From the NCBI RefSeq assembly GCF_001590865.1, contig NZ_BBUY01000010.1:125767-189766 (forward strand): DNA of 64,000 nucleotides. The letters run 5' to 3'. The notes below the pieces were generated by a model, which was not told the DNA's origin, ran no database searches, and saw only the letters and a list, made by a program, of their open reading frames with translations. Numbering within the stretch: the stretch's first letter is position 1; each line of letters begins with the position of its first letter. A program made the translations under genes and the position numbers. Shown here one piece after another: positions 34,973 to 42,931 of the stretch. This stretch comes from Streptomyces sp. NBRC 110611. GTDB taxonomy: Bacteria; Actinomycetota; Actinomycetes; Streptomycetales; Streptomycetaceae.

Positions 34973-36757
34973 TCACCCCCCGTGCCAAGACCGCCACAGC
35001 GCCGCATAGGCGCCATCGGCCGCGACGAGTTCGTCATGGCTGCCCAGTTCGCTGATCCGGCCGTTCTCGACGACGGCGATGACGTCGGCGTCATGGGCGG
35101 TGTGCAGGCGGTGGGCGATGGCCACGACCGTGCGGCCCTCGAGGACCTTGCCCAGAGAGTGCTCCAGGTGGCGGGCCGCCCGGGGGTCGAGGAGCGACGT
35201 GGCCTCGTCGAGGACCAGGGTGTGGGGGTCGGCGAGGACCAGGCGGGCCAGGGCGATCTGCTGGGCCTGGGCCGGGGTCAGGGTGTGGCCGCCGGAGCCG
35301 ACCTCGGTATCGAGGCCGTCGTCCAGTGCCCGGGCCCAGCCGTCGGCGTCCACCGCGCCCAGCGCCGCCCACAGTTCGGCGTCCGTGGCGCCCGTGCGGG
35401 CCAGCAGGAGGTTGTCGCGGAGCGAGCCGACGAAGACGTGGTGCTCCTGGTTGACCAGCGCCACCTGCTCGCGGACCCGCTCGGCCGGCATCGCGGACAG
35501 CTCGGCGCCGCCCATGGTGACGGAGCCCGCCCGGGGGCCGTAGATCCCGGCCAGCAGCCGTCCGAGAGTCGATTTCCCGGCGCCGGAGGGGCCGACCAGC
35601 GCGAGCCGGCTGCCCGGACGGATCCGCAGCGACACGTCGCGCAGTACGTCGACGCCGGTGCGGTAGCCGAACGTCACCTCGTCGGCGTGGACATCGCGCC
35701 CGCCGGGGGACAGGTCCGGGTCGCCGGCTCCGGGGTCGATCTCCCGGACGCCGACGAGGCGGGCGATGGACACCTGGGCCACCTGCAGCTCGTCGTACCA
35801 GCGCAGGATGATGTTGATGGGCTCGGTCATCATGTGGGACAGCAGCGCCCCGGTGGTCAGTTGTCCCGGGGTGATCCACCCCCGCATGACGAACGCGCCG
35901 CCGAGCAGCAGCACCGCGCTCATCAGCAGCACATGTGTCAGGTCGATGACGGGGAAGAGGACCGAGCGGAGGAAGAGCGTGTACCGCTCCCACTGGGTCC
36001 AGGCACGAATGCGCTGCTCCGACAGGTCGATCCGGCGCCGGCCGAGGCGGTGCGCCTCGATGGTGCGTCCGGCGTCGACGGATTCGGTGAGTACGGTGGA
36101 CACCGCAGCGTAACCGGCGGCCTCCGAACGGTAGGCGCTGGGTGCCCGTTTGAAGTACCAGCGGCAGCCGATGACCAGCAGCGGCAGGGCGATCAGCACG
36201 GACAGCGCGAGGGGCGGCGCGGTGATCGTGAGCCCGCCGACCAGCAATATCACCCACACCACGCCGATGGACAGCTCGGGTACCGCCTCGCGCATCGCAG
36301 TGGAGAGGCGGCCGATGTCCGTGGTGATCCGCGACAGCAGATCGCCGGTACCGGCCCGTTCCAGGACACCCGGCGGCAGCGCCACGGACCGTACGAGGAA
36401 GTCCTCCCGGAGATCCGCCAGCATGCGTTCGCCGAGCATCGCGCCACGGAGCCGGACCATGCGGACGAAGACCGCCTGAGCGGCCAGGGAGAGGGTGAAC
36501 AGGGCGATGGTCCAGCCCAGTTGGAGGTCGCGGGAGTCCGCGGCCAGCCTTTCGACGACTCCGCCGAGGAGGTAGGGGCCGACCATCGAGGCGATGACCG
36601 CGGCGGCGTTCACGGTGACCAGGACCGTGAAGGCGCGGCGGTGACGGCGGATCAGGCCGCCGACGTAGCTCCGTACCGTCGCCGGAGAGCCGACGGGGAG
36701 GGTGGGAAGGGTCTGCGGGGCGTCCGGGTCGTGGTCCGGCGGTGCCAGGCCGATCAT
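34973..36757 (-). CDS. ABC exporter half-transporter, catalytic-site Walker A partner
   Basis: The 594-aa half-transporter has six membrane segments (~40-330) fused to an ATPase (~350-590). Walker A (LVGPSGAGKSTLGRL), Walker B (TLVLDEATS) and the switch His (AIAHRLHTAHD) are intact. The signature, however, reads TLTPAQAQQIALARL, so LSGGQ is degenerate. It overlaps the next half-transporter by four bases. Paired with that protein, whose LSGGQ is intact but Walker A is lost, it should give one working and one dead ATP site, a known heterodimeric exporter arrangement. Substrate unknown; the closest types export peptides, lipids or drugs. Confidence 0.92.
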   Translation of the reverse strand: MIGLAPPDHDPDAPQTLPTLPVGSPATVRSYVGGLIRRHRRAFTVLVTVNAAAVIASMVGPYLLGGVVERLAADSRDLQLGWTIALFTLSLAAQAVFVRMVRLRGAMLGERMLADLREDFLVRSVALPPGVLERAGTGDLLSRITTDIGRLSTAMREAVPELSIGVVWVILLVGGLTITAPPLALSVLIALPLLVIGCRWYFKRAPSAYRSEAAGYAAVSTVLTESVDAGRTIEAHRLGRRRIDLSEQRIRAWTQWERYTLFLRSVLFPVIDLTHVLLMSAVLLLGGAFVMRGWITPGQLTTGALLSHMMTEPINIILRWYDELQVAQVSIARLVGVREIDPGAGDPDLSPGGRDVHADEVTFGYRTGVDVLRDVSLRIRPGSRLALVGPSGAGKSTLGRLLAGIYGPRAGSVTMGGAELSAMPAERVREQVALVNQEHHVFVGSLRDNLLLARTGATDAELWAALGAVDADGWARALDDGLDTEVGSGGHTLTPAQAQQIALARLVLADPHTLVLDEATSLLDPRAARHLEHSLGKVLEGRTVVAIAHRLHTAHDADVIAVVENGRISELGSHDELVAADGAYAALWRSWHGG

Positions 36758-38571
36758 GCGGTCTCCTCGATCCGGCCGGTCGGCAGCGCCGGCTCGGTGT
36801 CCGTGGCGCGGGTGACGATGGCGCGGTAGGCGGGGTGGCTGTGCAGCAGTTCGTGGTGGGCGGCCTCGGCGACGACCTTGCCCTCATGGAGGTACGCGAC
36901 CCGGTCGGCCCGGTCCAGCAGCAGCGGGCTGGAGGTGAGGACGACCGTCGTACGGCCCGTTCTGATCCGCCGCAGGCCGTCCGCGATACGGGCTTCGGTG
37001 TGCGCGTCGACGGCGCTGGTGGGCTCGTCGAGCACCAGCACCTCCGGGTCCGTGACCAGTGACCGGGCCAGTGCCAGCCGCTGCCGCTGGCCGCCGGAGA
37101 GCGACCGTCCGCGCTCGGTGAGGTGGGCCCGCATCGGGTCTCCGGAGCCGTCGGCGGACGCCTGGGCCAGTGCCGTCAGTACATCGCAGCACTCCGCGGC
37201 GGTGAGGGCGTCGGCCGCGGGCACCCGGCCGGAGGACGGGACGTCGAACAGCTCGCTCAGGGCGCCGGAGAGCAGCACCGGGTCCTTGTCCTGGACCAGG
37301 ACGGCCCGGCGGGCGGTGTCCCGGGGGAGGTCGTCCAGCGGAGTGCCGCCGAGAGTGACGGACGGCAGGCCGGCGGCGTCATCCGCACCGCCGTCGCCCT
37401 CGCCCCCGTCGTTCCACGGCGGGTGGCCGCCGAGGCGTTCGGCGAGCCGCCCCGCCGCGTCGGGGTCACCGCAGACCACCGCGGTCAGCCGGCCGGCCGG
37501 GGCGGTCAGCCCGCTGACCGGGTCGTGCAGGGCACCGGCGGGCATCTCCGCGGGCTCGGTGGTGCGTCCGCCGGCCGGCCGGCTCTGGGCCAGTACCCGG
37601 GCCGTACGTTTCGCCGACGGCCGGGCGAAGGAGTAGGCCTGGGCGATCTCCTCGAAGTGGCGGAGTGGGAAGAGCAGGAAGGTGACCGCGCTGTAGATGC
37701 CGACGAGTTCGCCCACCGCGACCGTGCCGTCGAGGGCGAGCCGGGTGCCGTACCAGACCACCGCGATGAGCAGCAGGCCCGGCAGCACCACCTGGACGGC
37801 GGAGATCAGCGACCACATACGGGCGCTGCGCACGGCGGCCTCCCGTACCTCCTGGGAGGCGTGGCGGTAGCGGCCGAGGAAGAGCTCCTCGCCGCCGATG
37901 CCGCGCAGGACCCGCAGTCCGGCGACGGTGTCGGAGGCCAGCTCGGTGGCCCGGCCGGCCTTGTCGCGCTGGATGTCGGCGCGCCGGGTCGCGGGCGGCA
38001 GCAGGGGCAGCACGGCCAGGACGAGGACGGGCAGACCGAGCGCCACCAGGATGCCGAGCTGCGGCTGACGGATGACCAGGACGATGGCGACGGCGACGGT
38101 GGTGACCGCTGCCGCGCCGAACCGGGCGACCGTCTCGGCGAACGTGCCGATCTTCTCCAGGTCGCCGGTGCTGACCGCGGCGATCTCGCCGGCCGCCACC
38201 CGCCGCGTCATGGCCGAACCCAGCTCCGTGGTCTTGCGGGCGAGCAGTTGCTGTATCCGGGCGACGCTGGTGATCCAGTTCGTGACGGTCGCCCGGTGCA
38301 GCATCGTGCCTCCGAGCGCGATCAGCACGCCCAGGACCACCATCAGGCCGCCGGACAGCGCGAGCCGGCCGCCGTCCCGGTCGACCACGGCCTGGACGGC
38401 GAGGCCGACCGGCAGCGGGAAGGAGGCGACGGCGCCGAAGTTCACCAGCCCCCAGAAGAGGGCCTTGAGCTGGTCGCCGAGCTGCTGTCCGCAGAGCCAC
38501 AGGAGGAAGGCGCCGCCCGTACGGACGTCCGGGACGCCGGGGTCGGGGTGTGGAAGATCGCGAATATGCAT
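36754..38571 (-). CDS. ABC exporter half-transporter, degenerate Walker A partner
   Basis: The 605-aa half-transporter has a six-helix membrane domain (~20-320) and an ATPase domain. Where Walker A should be the sequence reads LTAVVCGDPDAAGRLAERLG, with no GxxGxGKS/T. The switch His is also missing (VVLTSSPLLLDRAD). The signature RSLSGGQRQRLALARSL and Walker B VLVLDEPTSAVDAHTEA are intact. This complements the partner encoded immediately downstream. A Gly/Asp-rich insertion (~392-404) follows the degenerate P-loop. ATG 38571 begins MHIRDLPHPDPGVPDVRTGG. The pair forms a two-gene operon. Confidence 0.92.
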   Translation of the reverse strand: MHIRDLPHPDPGVPDVRTGGAFLLWLCGQQLGDQLKALFWGLVNFGAVASFPLPVGLAVQAVVDRDGGRLALSGGLMVVLGVLIALGGTMLHRATVTNWITSVARIQQLLARKTTELGSAMTRRVAAGEIAAVSTGDLEKIGTFAETVARFGAAAVTTVAVAIVLVIRQPQLGILVALGLPVLVLAVLPLLPPATRRADIQRDKAGRATELASDTVAGLRVLRGIGGEELFLGRYRHASQEVREAAVRSARMWSLISAVQVVLPGLLLIAVVWYGTRLALDGTVAVGELVGIYSAVTFLLFPLRHFEEIAQAYSFARPSAKRTARVLAQSRPAGGRTTEPAEMPAGALHDPVSGLTAPAGRLTAVVCGDPDAAGRLAERLGGHPPWNDGGEGDGGADDAAGLPSVTLGGTPLDDLPRDTARRAVLVQDKDPVLLSGALSELFDVPSSGRVPAADALTAAECCDVLTALAQASADGSGDPMRAHLTERGRSLSGGQRQRLALARSLVTDPEVLVLDEPTSAVDAHTEARIADGLRRIRTGRTTVVLTSSPLLLDRADRVAYLHEGKVVAEAAHHELLHSHPAYRAIVTRATDTEPALPTGRIEETA

Positions 38572-38799
38572 GAGGTTCCAGGCGAGGTCGTGGTGGGTGG
38601 CCGGCAGAGCGCCGTCCCGGCAGGCGGAATGCCCTCTCGCCCGTCTCGTCGGCGGAGGTGCTGGAAGACTGGCCCGTGGGGTGGGCCGATTTCAAAGGGT
38701 TTTCCGCCGCGGACCGGTGATTCGGACAATCGTGTGGTGATCTGCGCGCGGCGAGCGGGCACTGAGGGCCTGTCAGTCGGACGGTGCCACCATGGGCGC

Positions 38800-39567
38800 A
38801 TGCGAACAGCGGGCGGTGCGGTGCGGACGGCGGCGGTGGCCGTGGCGGGGCTGGTCCTTCTCGCGGGCTGCGGCGGTGCGGGCAGCCGGGACGAGGGCGG
38901 CAAGGACGACGGCGCCGCGAAGGGCGAGCGCCCCGGGGGCCCGCCGCGTGGTGCGCCGGTCACCGCCCGCCCCGAGAACGTGCCCGGGAACGTGCCCGGG
39001 ATCGGCACCGCGTTGCGGTCGCGGATCCCCGCCGACTCCCGGCAGGTCGTCGCGGTCTACGGAAAGGGACCGGACTCCGCCGACTCCACCGTGGTCCTGT
39101 ACGAGAAGAGCGCGAAGGGGTGGGACCAGCAGGGGAGTTGGGCGGCGCACAACGGGCGGCGCGGCTGGACCGTGGACCATCACGAGGACGACAAACGCAG
39201 CCCCGTGGGGGTGTTCACCCTGACCGATGCGGGCGGTGTGCTCGCGAACCCCGGCACCCGGCTGCCCTATACGCACTCCTCGGCGTTCACCCCGCCCTCG
39301 TACTGGCCCAAGAACACCCGTAACGACTTCGACTACGTCATCGCGATCAACTACAACCGGGTGAAGGGCATCTCGCCGCTCGATCCCACTCGCCCGGAGG
39401 GGCGGTCCAAGGGGGGCGGGATCTGGCTGCACATGGACCACGGCAGCGGCACGTCCGGCTGTGTCAGCGTCTCGAAGGCCGGGATGCGGTCGTTGCTGCG
39501 CGCCCTCGATCCGGCCCGGCACCCGGTGGTGGTCATGGGGGACAAGGCGCGTCTCGCTTCCGCCTGA
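38800..39567 (+). CDS. L,D-transpeptidase-family lipoprotein (YkuD fold)
   Basis: The 255-aa protein has a lipoprotein signal with lipobox LLAGC (Cys about 24), a Gly/Asp/Lys-rich linker, then a YkuD domain. SPVGVFTLTDAGG is the family strand, and WLHMDHGSGTSGCVSVSK carries the catalytic His and Cys (variant of SHGC). It should cross-link or modify peptidoglycan stem peptides outside the membrane, or act as a carboxypeptidase. Unlike classical actinobacterial enzymes it has no Ig-like modules. The ribosome site is weak, but the start places the signal peptide correctly. Two hairpins follow its stop. Confidence 0.88.
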   Translation: MRTAGGAVRTAAVAVAGLVLLAGCGGAGSRDEGGKDDGAAKGERPGGPPRGAPVTARPENVPGNVPGIGTALRSRIPADSRQVVAVYGKGPDSADSTVVLYEKSAKGWDQQGSWAAHNGRRGWTVDHHEDDKRSPVGVFTLTDAGGVLANPGTRLPYTHSSAFTPPSYWPKNTRNDFDYVIAINYNRVKGISPLDPTRPEGRSKGGGIWLHMDHGSGTSGCVSVSKAGMRSLLRALDPARHPVVVMGDKARLASA

Positions 39568-39579
39568 CGGGCGTACGGG

Positions 39580-39646
39580 ACGGGGGTGGCGCGGAGCAGA
39601 CCACCCCCGTATGCGGGCCCGGCGGGCGTCACCACCCGCCGGGCCC
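39580..39646 (+). terminator. Two tandem stem-loops after the transpeptidase gene
   Basis: The first is ACGGGGGTGG / CCACCCCCGT (39580-39589 and 39601-39610, 11-base loop). The second is GGGCCCGGCGGG / CCCGCCGGGCCC (39615-39626 and 39635-39646, 8-base loop). Both stems are perfect. They also face the convergent GH109-like gene. Confidence 0.7.
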
Positions 39647-39747
39647 ACGGCGTCCGGCGCTGCCATGGAGTCCGGCGCCGCCACGGAGTCCAGCCGGGAG
39701 TCCGCCCTCCGCGGCGCCCGGCTCACGGCGTCCGGCCGCCCGGCTGC

Positions 39748-41178
39748 TCACTCCTCCGGCTTCTCCGAGTCCACGCCCGGCCGTGCCCGCTTCCACAGAC
39801 CACGGGTGAAGTCGGGTATCTCCTGCGGGGCGCCGTTCGCCCTGATCGAGCGGTCGCTCAGCGGTACCGGCGCCGTCCAGGTCGCGGCGTCGTACACGTC
39901 GAAGTCCGGTACCAGGCCCAGCCGCATGCACTGCATCAGCCGGAAGACCAGCATGTAGTCCATCCCGTCATGGCCGCCGGGCGGGTTGGTGTGCTCCTTC
40001 CAGAGCCAGTGGTCCCACTGCGTGTACCTGCTGAAGTCGCCCCACTCGTCGTTGCCCTGGTCCGGTTCGAGGTAGATCCGGGCGGGGTAGTCCTCGAAGA
40101 CGCCCTTGGTGCCGCCGAGGCTGTTGATGCGGCTGTAGGGGTGCGGGGTGGAGACGTCGTGCTCCAGCCGGATCACCCGGCCCTTGGCGGTCTGGACGAG
40201 GCTGATGGTCCGGTCGCTCCCTACGTACGACTCCTTCCAGCTGGGGTCGTTCGGCGGCATGTGGTCCTTGCGGTACGCGGCCAGGCCCAGTGCGGGGGTG
40301 CCGATGCTGGAGATCCGGACGGCGCGGTCGCCGCGGTTGATGTCCATGTAGTTGGCGACCGGGCCGAAGCCGTGGGTGGGGTAGAGGTCGCCGCGCAGCC
40401 GGGTGTGCCACAGCCGGCGCCACGGTCCCTCGTAGTACGTGGGGTCGAACATCAGGTCCCGCAGGTCGTGCAGGTACGCGCCGGCGCCGTGCAGCAGCTC
40501 GCCGAACAGGCCGGCATGCGCCATCCGGAGCACCCGCATCTCGTTTCTGGCGTAACAGCAGTTCTCCAGCTGCATGCAGTGTCTGCGGGTCCGTTCGGAG
40601 AGGTCGACCAGTTTCCACAGCTCCTCCATGCGCAGCGCGACCGGGCACTCCACGCCGACGTGCTTGCCATGGAGCATCGCCGCCTTCGCCATCTCGAAGT
40701 GCAGGTCCCACGGCGTGGCCACGTAGACGAAGTCGAGATCGCCGCGCCGGCAGAGGCGCTCGAAGTCGTGGTCGCCGTTGGTGTAGACGGCGGGTGCGGG
40801 CTGTCCGGCGTTGGTGACCTTCCTGGCGGCCCGCGCGGTCTTCTCCTTCACCGGGTCGCAGAGTGCGACGACGCGGACGCCCGGGACCGCGAGGAAGAGG
40901 TCGATCATGCTGCCGCCGCGGTTGCCCAGGCCGATGATCGCGACACGCACCGTGGAGCGCCGTTCGAAGGGGACCCCGATCATGGTCTTCCCCTTGGCCG
41001 AGGGGGCGGCGGCGGTCGTCGAGGGACCGGCGGCCCGGGGTGCGGCCGCGGCGGCCGGACCGGCCGTCAGTCCGCCCAGTCCCAGTCCGGCGCCCGCCGC
41101 ACCGGCGGTCCACAGGACCGAACGACGGCTGGGGCCCGTCTCGTCGGGGTGGTGGTTCTGCGGTTGTGCCTCGTTCAT
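39748..41178 (-). CDS. Tat-exported Gfo/Idh/MocA oxidoreductase-fold protein, GH109-like
   Basis: The 476-aa protein has a twin-arginine signal (SRRSVLWTAGAAGAGLGLGG), then an NAD-binding Rossmann fold (VRVAIIGLGNRGGSMIDLFL, VALCDP) and the Gfo/Idh C-terminal domain. KHVGVECPVALRMEELWKL is the EKP-type lysine region, with Cys-Pro instead of the usual Lys-Pro. ENCCYARNEMRVL and LYPTHGFGPVANYMDINRGD are typical of GH109 enzymes, which cleave alpha-N-acetylgalactosamine or related sugars by an NAD-dependent mechanism. A secreted glycosidase is therefore more likely than a dehydrogenase. It is divergent from the amylase gene. Confidence 0.85.
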   Translation of the reverse strand: MNEAQPQNHHPDETGPSRRSVLWTAGAAGAGLGLGGLTAGPAAAAAPRAAGPSTTAAAPSAKGKTMIGVPFERRSTVRVAIIGLGNRGGSMIDLFLAVPGVRVVALCDPVKEKTARAARKVTNAGQPAPAVYTNGDHDFERLCRRGDLDFVYVATPWDLHFEMAKAAMLHGKHVGVECPVALRMEELWKLVDLSERTRRHCMQLENCCYARNEMRVLRMAHAGLFGELLHGAGAYLHDLRDLMFDPTYYEGPWRRLWHTRLRGDLYPTHGFGPVANYMDINRGDRAVRISSIGTPALGLAAYRKDHMPPNDPSWKESYVGSDRTISLVQTAKGRVIRLEHDVSTPHPYSRINSLGGTKGVFEDYPARIYLEPDQGNDEWGDFSRYTQWDHWLWKEHTNPPGGHDGMDYMLVFRLMQCMRLGLVPDFDVYDAATWTAPVPLSDRSIRANGAPQEIPDFTRGLWKRARPGVDSEKPEE

Positions 41179-41371
41179 CGGTCCTCCAGAGGAGCGGTGG
41201 TGCGCCGGGGCATACGTGAACCTCGGTCAGGACCTTGGCGGCCCGGGGCCGGAGGCACAAGAGGGCCGAGGGGATTCTCGTGGCGGCGGACGCGGACTCT
41301 TCGCCCGCACCAACGGGCCGGTGTGTGAGGCGTGGTGCCGCGCGAGGGGATGCGGCGTCACCAGCGTCTTT

Positions 41372-41395
41372 CGCAAGTAACTGAAAAGCCTTGCG
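41372..41395 (+). promoter_or_regulatory. CGCAAG-N12-CTTGCG inverted repeat upstream of alpha-amylase
   Basis: The inverted repeat lies just upstream of a possible promoter, about 130 bases before the amylase start. Streptomyces maltose regulators (MalR/Reg1) bind CTTGCAG-like repeats before alpha-amylase genes, and CTTGCG fits that type. Operator function is inferred. Confidence 0.45.
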
Positions 41396-41402
41396 ACAGG
41401 GG

Positions 41403-41432
41403 TTGACGTGTTCACGATGTTAACGGCAGGCT
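41403..41432 (+). promoter_or_regulatory. Candidate promoter of the alpha-amylase gene
   Basis: TTGACG (41403-41408) and CAGGCT (41427-41432) are 18 bases apart; the -10 resembles the actinomycete TAGRRT type. It lies directly downstream of the CGCAAG/CTTGCG inverted repeat. Confidence 0.4.
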
Positions 41433-41522
41433 CCGTACGGAATCCCCCACAGCGGCCTGGCGCGTGGCTGCTCTCGTGGGCGCGGTGCGGGACACCGCGC
41501 CTCATGCTGAAGGAGCCGCAAG

Positions 41523-42917
41523 ATGCTGCAACGTTCCCGTCTGCTGGGCGGGGCGCTGGCCGGAGTGCTCGCCGCGGTTGGTCTCGCCACCGTCGCGCCG
41601 TGGTCCTCCGAAGCCACCCCACCGGGCCGCCAGGAGGCCACCCCGCCGGGCCGGAAGACCGTCACCGCCACGCTGTTCGAGCGGAAGTACGCGGATGTCG
41701 CCAAGGCCTGCACCGACCAGTTGGGCCCGGCGGGCTACGGCTATGTCGAGGTCTCGCCCGCCTCCGAGCACATCCAGGGCGACCAGTGGTGGACCTCGTA
41801 CCAACCGGTCAGCTACAAGATCGCCGGACGGCTCGGCGACCGGGACGCGTTCGCCTCGATGGTCGGCGCCTGCCACACCGCCGGTGTCAAGGTCATCGCC
41901 GACGCCGTCATCAACCACATGGCGGCCGGATCCGGTACCGGCACCGGCGGCACCCCGTACACGAAGTATCAGTACCCGGGCCACTACCAGGACCAGGACT
42001 TCCACGCGTGCCGCAAGGACATCTCCGACTACACCAACCGCGACGACGTCCAGAACTGTGAACTCGTCGGGCTCGCCGACCTCGACACCGGCAGCGACCA
42101 CGTCCGCACCGCCCTCGCCCGGTACCTGGACGACCTGCGCTCCCTGGGCGTGGACGGCTTCCGGATCGACGCCGCCAAGCACATGTCCGCCACCGACCTC
42201 GCCGCCGTCAAGGGCAAGATGCGCGACCCCGGTTACTGGGTGCAGGAGGTCATCCACGGCGCCGGCGAGGCGGTCCGGCCCGACGAGTACACCGGCACCG
42301 GCGACGTCGACGAGTTCCGCTACGGCAGCCACCTCAAGAGCGCCTTCCAGGGCGGCGGCCTCGCCCAGCTCAAGTCCGTCGCGGACGGCAAGCTCGCCGG
42401 CGACCGGGCCCGTACCTTCGTCGACAACTGGGACACCGAGCGCAACGGCTCGACGCTCTCCTACAAGGACGGCGCGGTCTACACCCTCGCCAACGTGTTC
42501 ATGCTCGCCTCACCCTACGGCTCGCCGAACGTCCACTCCGGCTACGAGTGGTCCGACAAGGACGCCGGTCCGCCCAGCGGGAGCGGCGGCTGGACCGATC
42601 AGCACGCGAAGCGGGAGATCACCGCGATGGTGGGCTTCCGGAACACGGTGGGACAGGCCGAACTGACCGACTGGTGGGACGACGGCGGCAACGCCATCGC
42701 CTTCGCGCGGTCCGGCAAGGGCTTCGTCGCCCTCAACAACGGCGACGGTGAACTCAGCCGGACGTTCGCCACATCGCTGCCGGCGGGGACGTACTGCAAC
42801 GTCCTCGCGGCCGCCCCCGACAACTGCGCCGGCCACACCGTCACCGTCGACGGCGACGGACAGGCGCGCGTGACCGTCCCGGCGAGAAGCGCCGTGGCGC
42901 TGCACGTCGCACGCTGA
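41523..42917 (+). CDS. Secreted alpha-amylase (GH13, subfamily 32 type)
   Basis: The 464-aa protein begins with a Sec signal (LLGGALAGVLAAVGLATVAP). Four GH13 regions are visible: I DAVINHM, II GFRIDAAKH (catalytic Asp), III VQEVIHG (acid/base Glu), and IV FVDNWDTER, with Asp present but Trp where the common motif has His. The TIM barrel is followed by an all-beta domain C, and no starch-binding module is present. It hydrolyses internal alpha-1,4 bonds of starch. Length and motifs are as in short Streptomyces amylases. It is preceded by a putative maltose-regulator operator and is convergent with the large oxidase gene 14 bases beyond. Confidence 0.93.
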   Translation: MLQRSRLLGGALAGVLAAVGLATVAPWSSEATPPGRQEATPPGRKTVTATLFERKYADVAKACTDQLGPAGYGYVEVSPASEHIQGDQWWTSYQPVSYKIAGRLGDRDAFASMVGACHTAGVKVIADAVINHMAAGSGTGTGGTPYTKYQYPGHYQDQDFHACRKDISDYTNRDDVQNCELVGLADLDTGSDHVRTALARYLDDLRSLGVDGFRIDAAKHMSATDLAAVKGKMRDPGYWVQEVIHGAGEAVRPDEYTGTGDVDEFRYGSHLKSAFQGGGLAQLKSVADGKLAGDRARTFVDNWDTERNGSTLSYKDGAVYTLANVFMLASPYGSPNVHSGYEWSDKDAGPPSGSGGWTDQHAKREITAMVGFRNTVGQAELTDWWDDGGNAIAFARSGKGFVALNNGDGELSRTFATSLPAGTYCNVLAAAPDNCAGHTVTVDGDGQARVTVPARSAVALHVAR

Positions 42918-42931
42918 CCGGCCGGGGTCCC

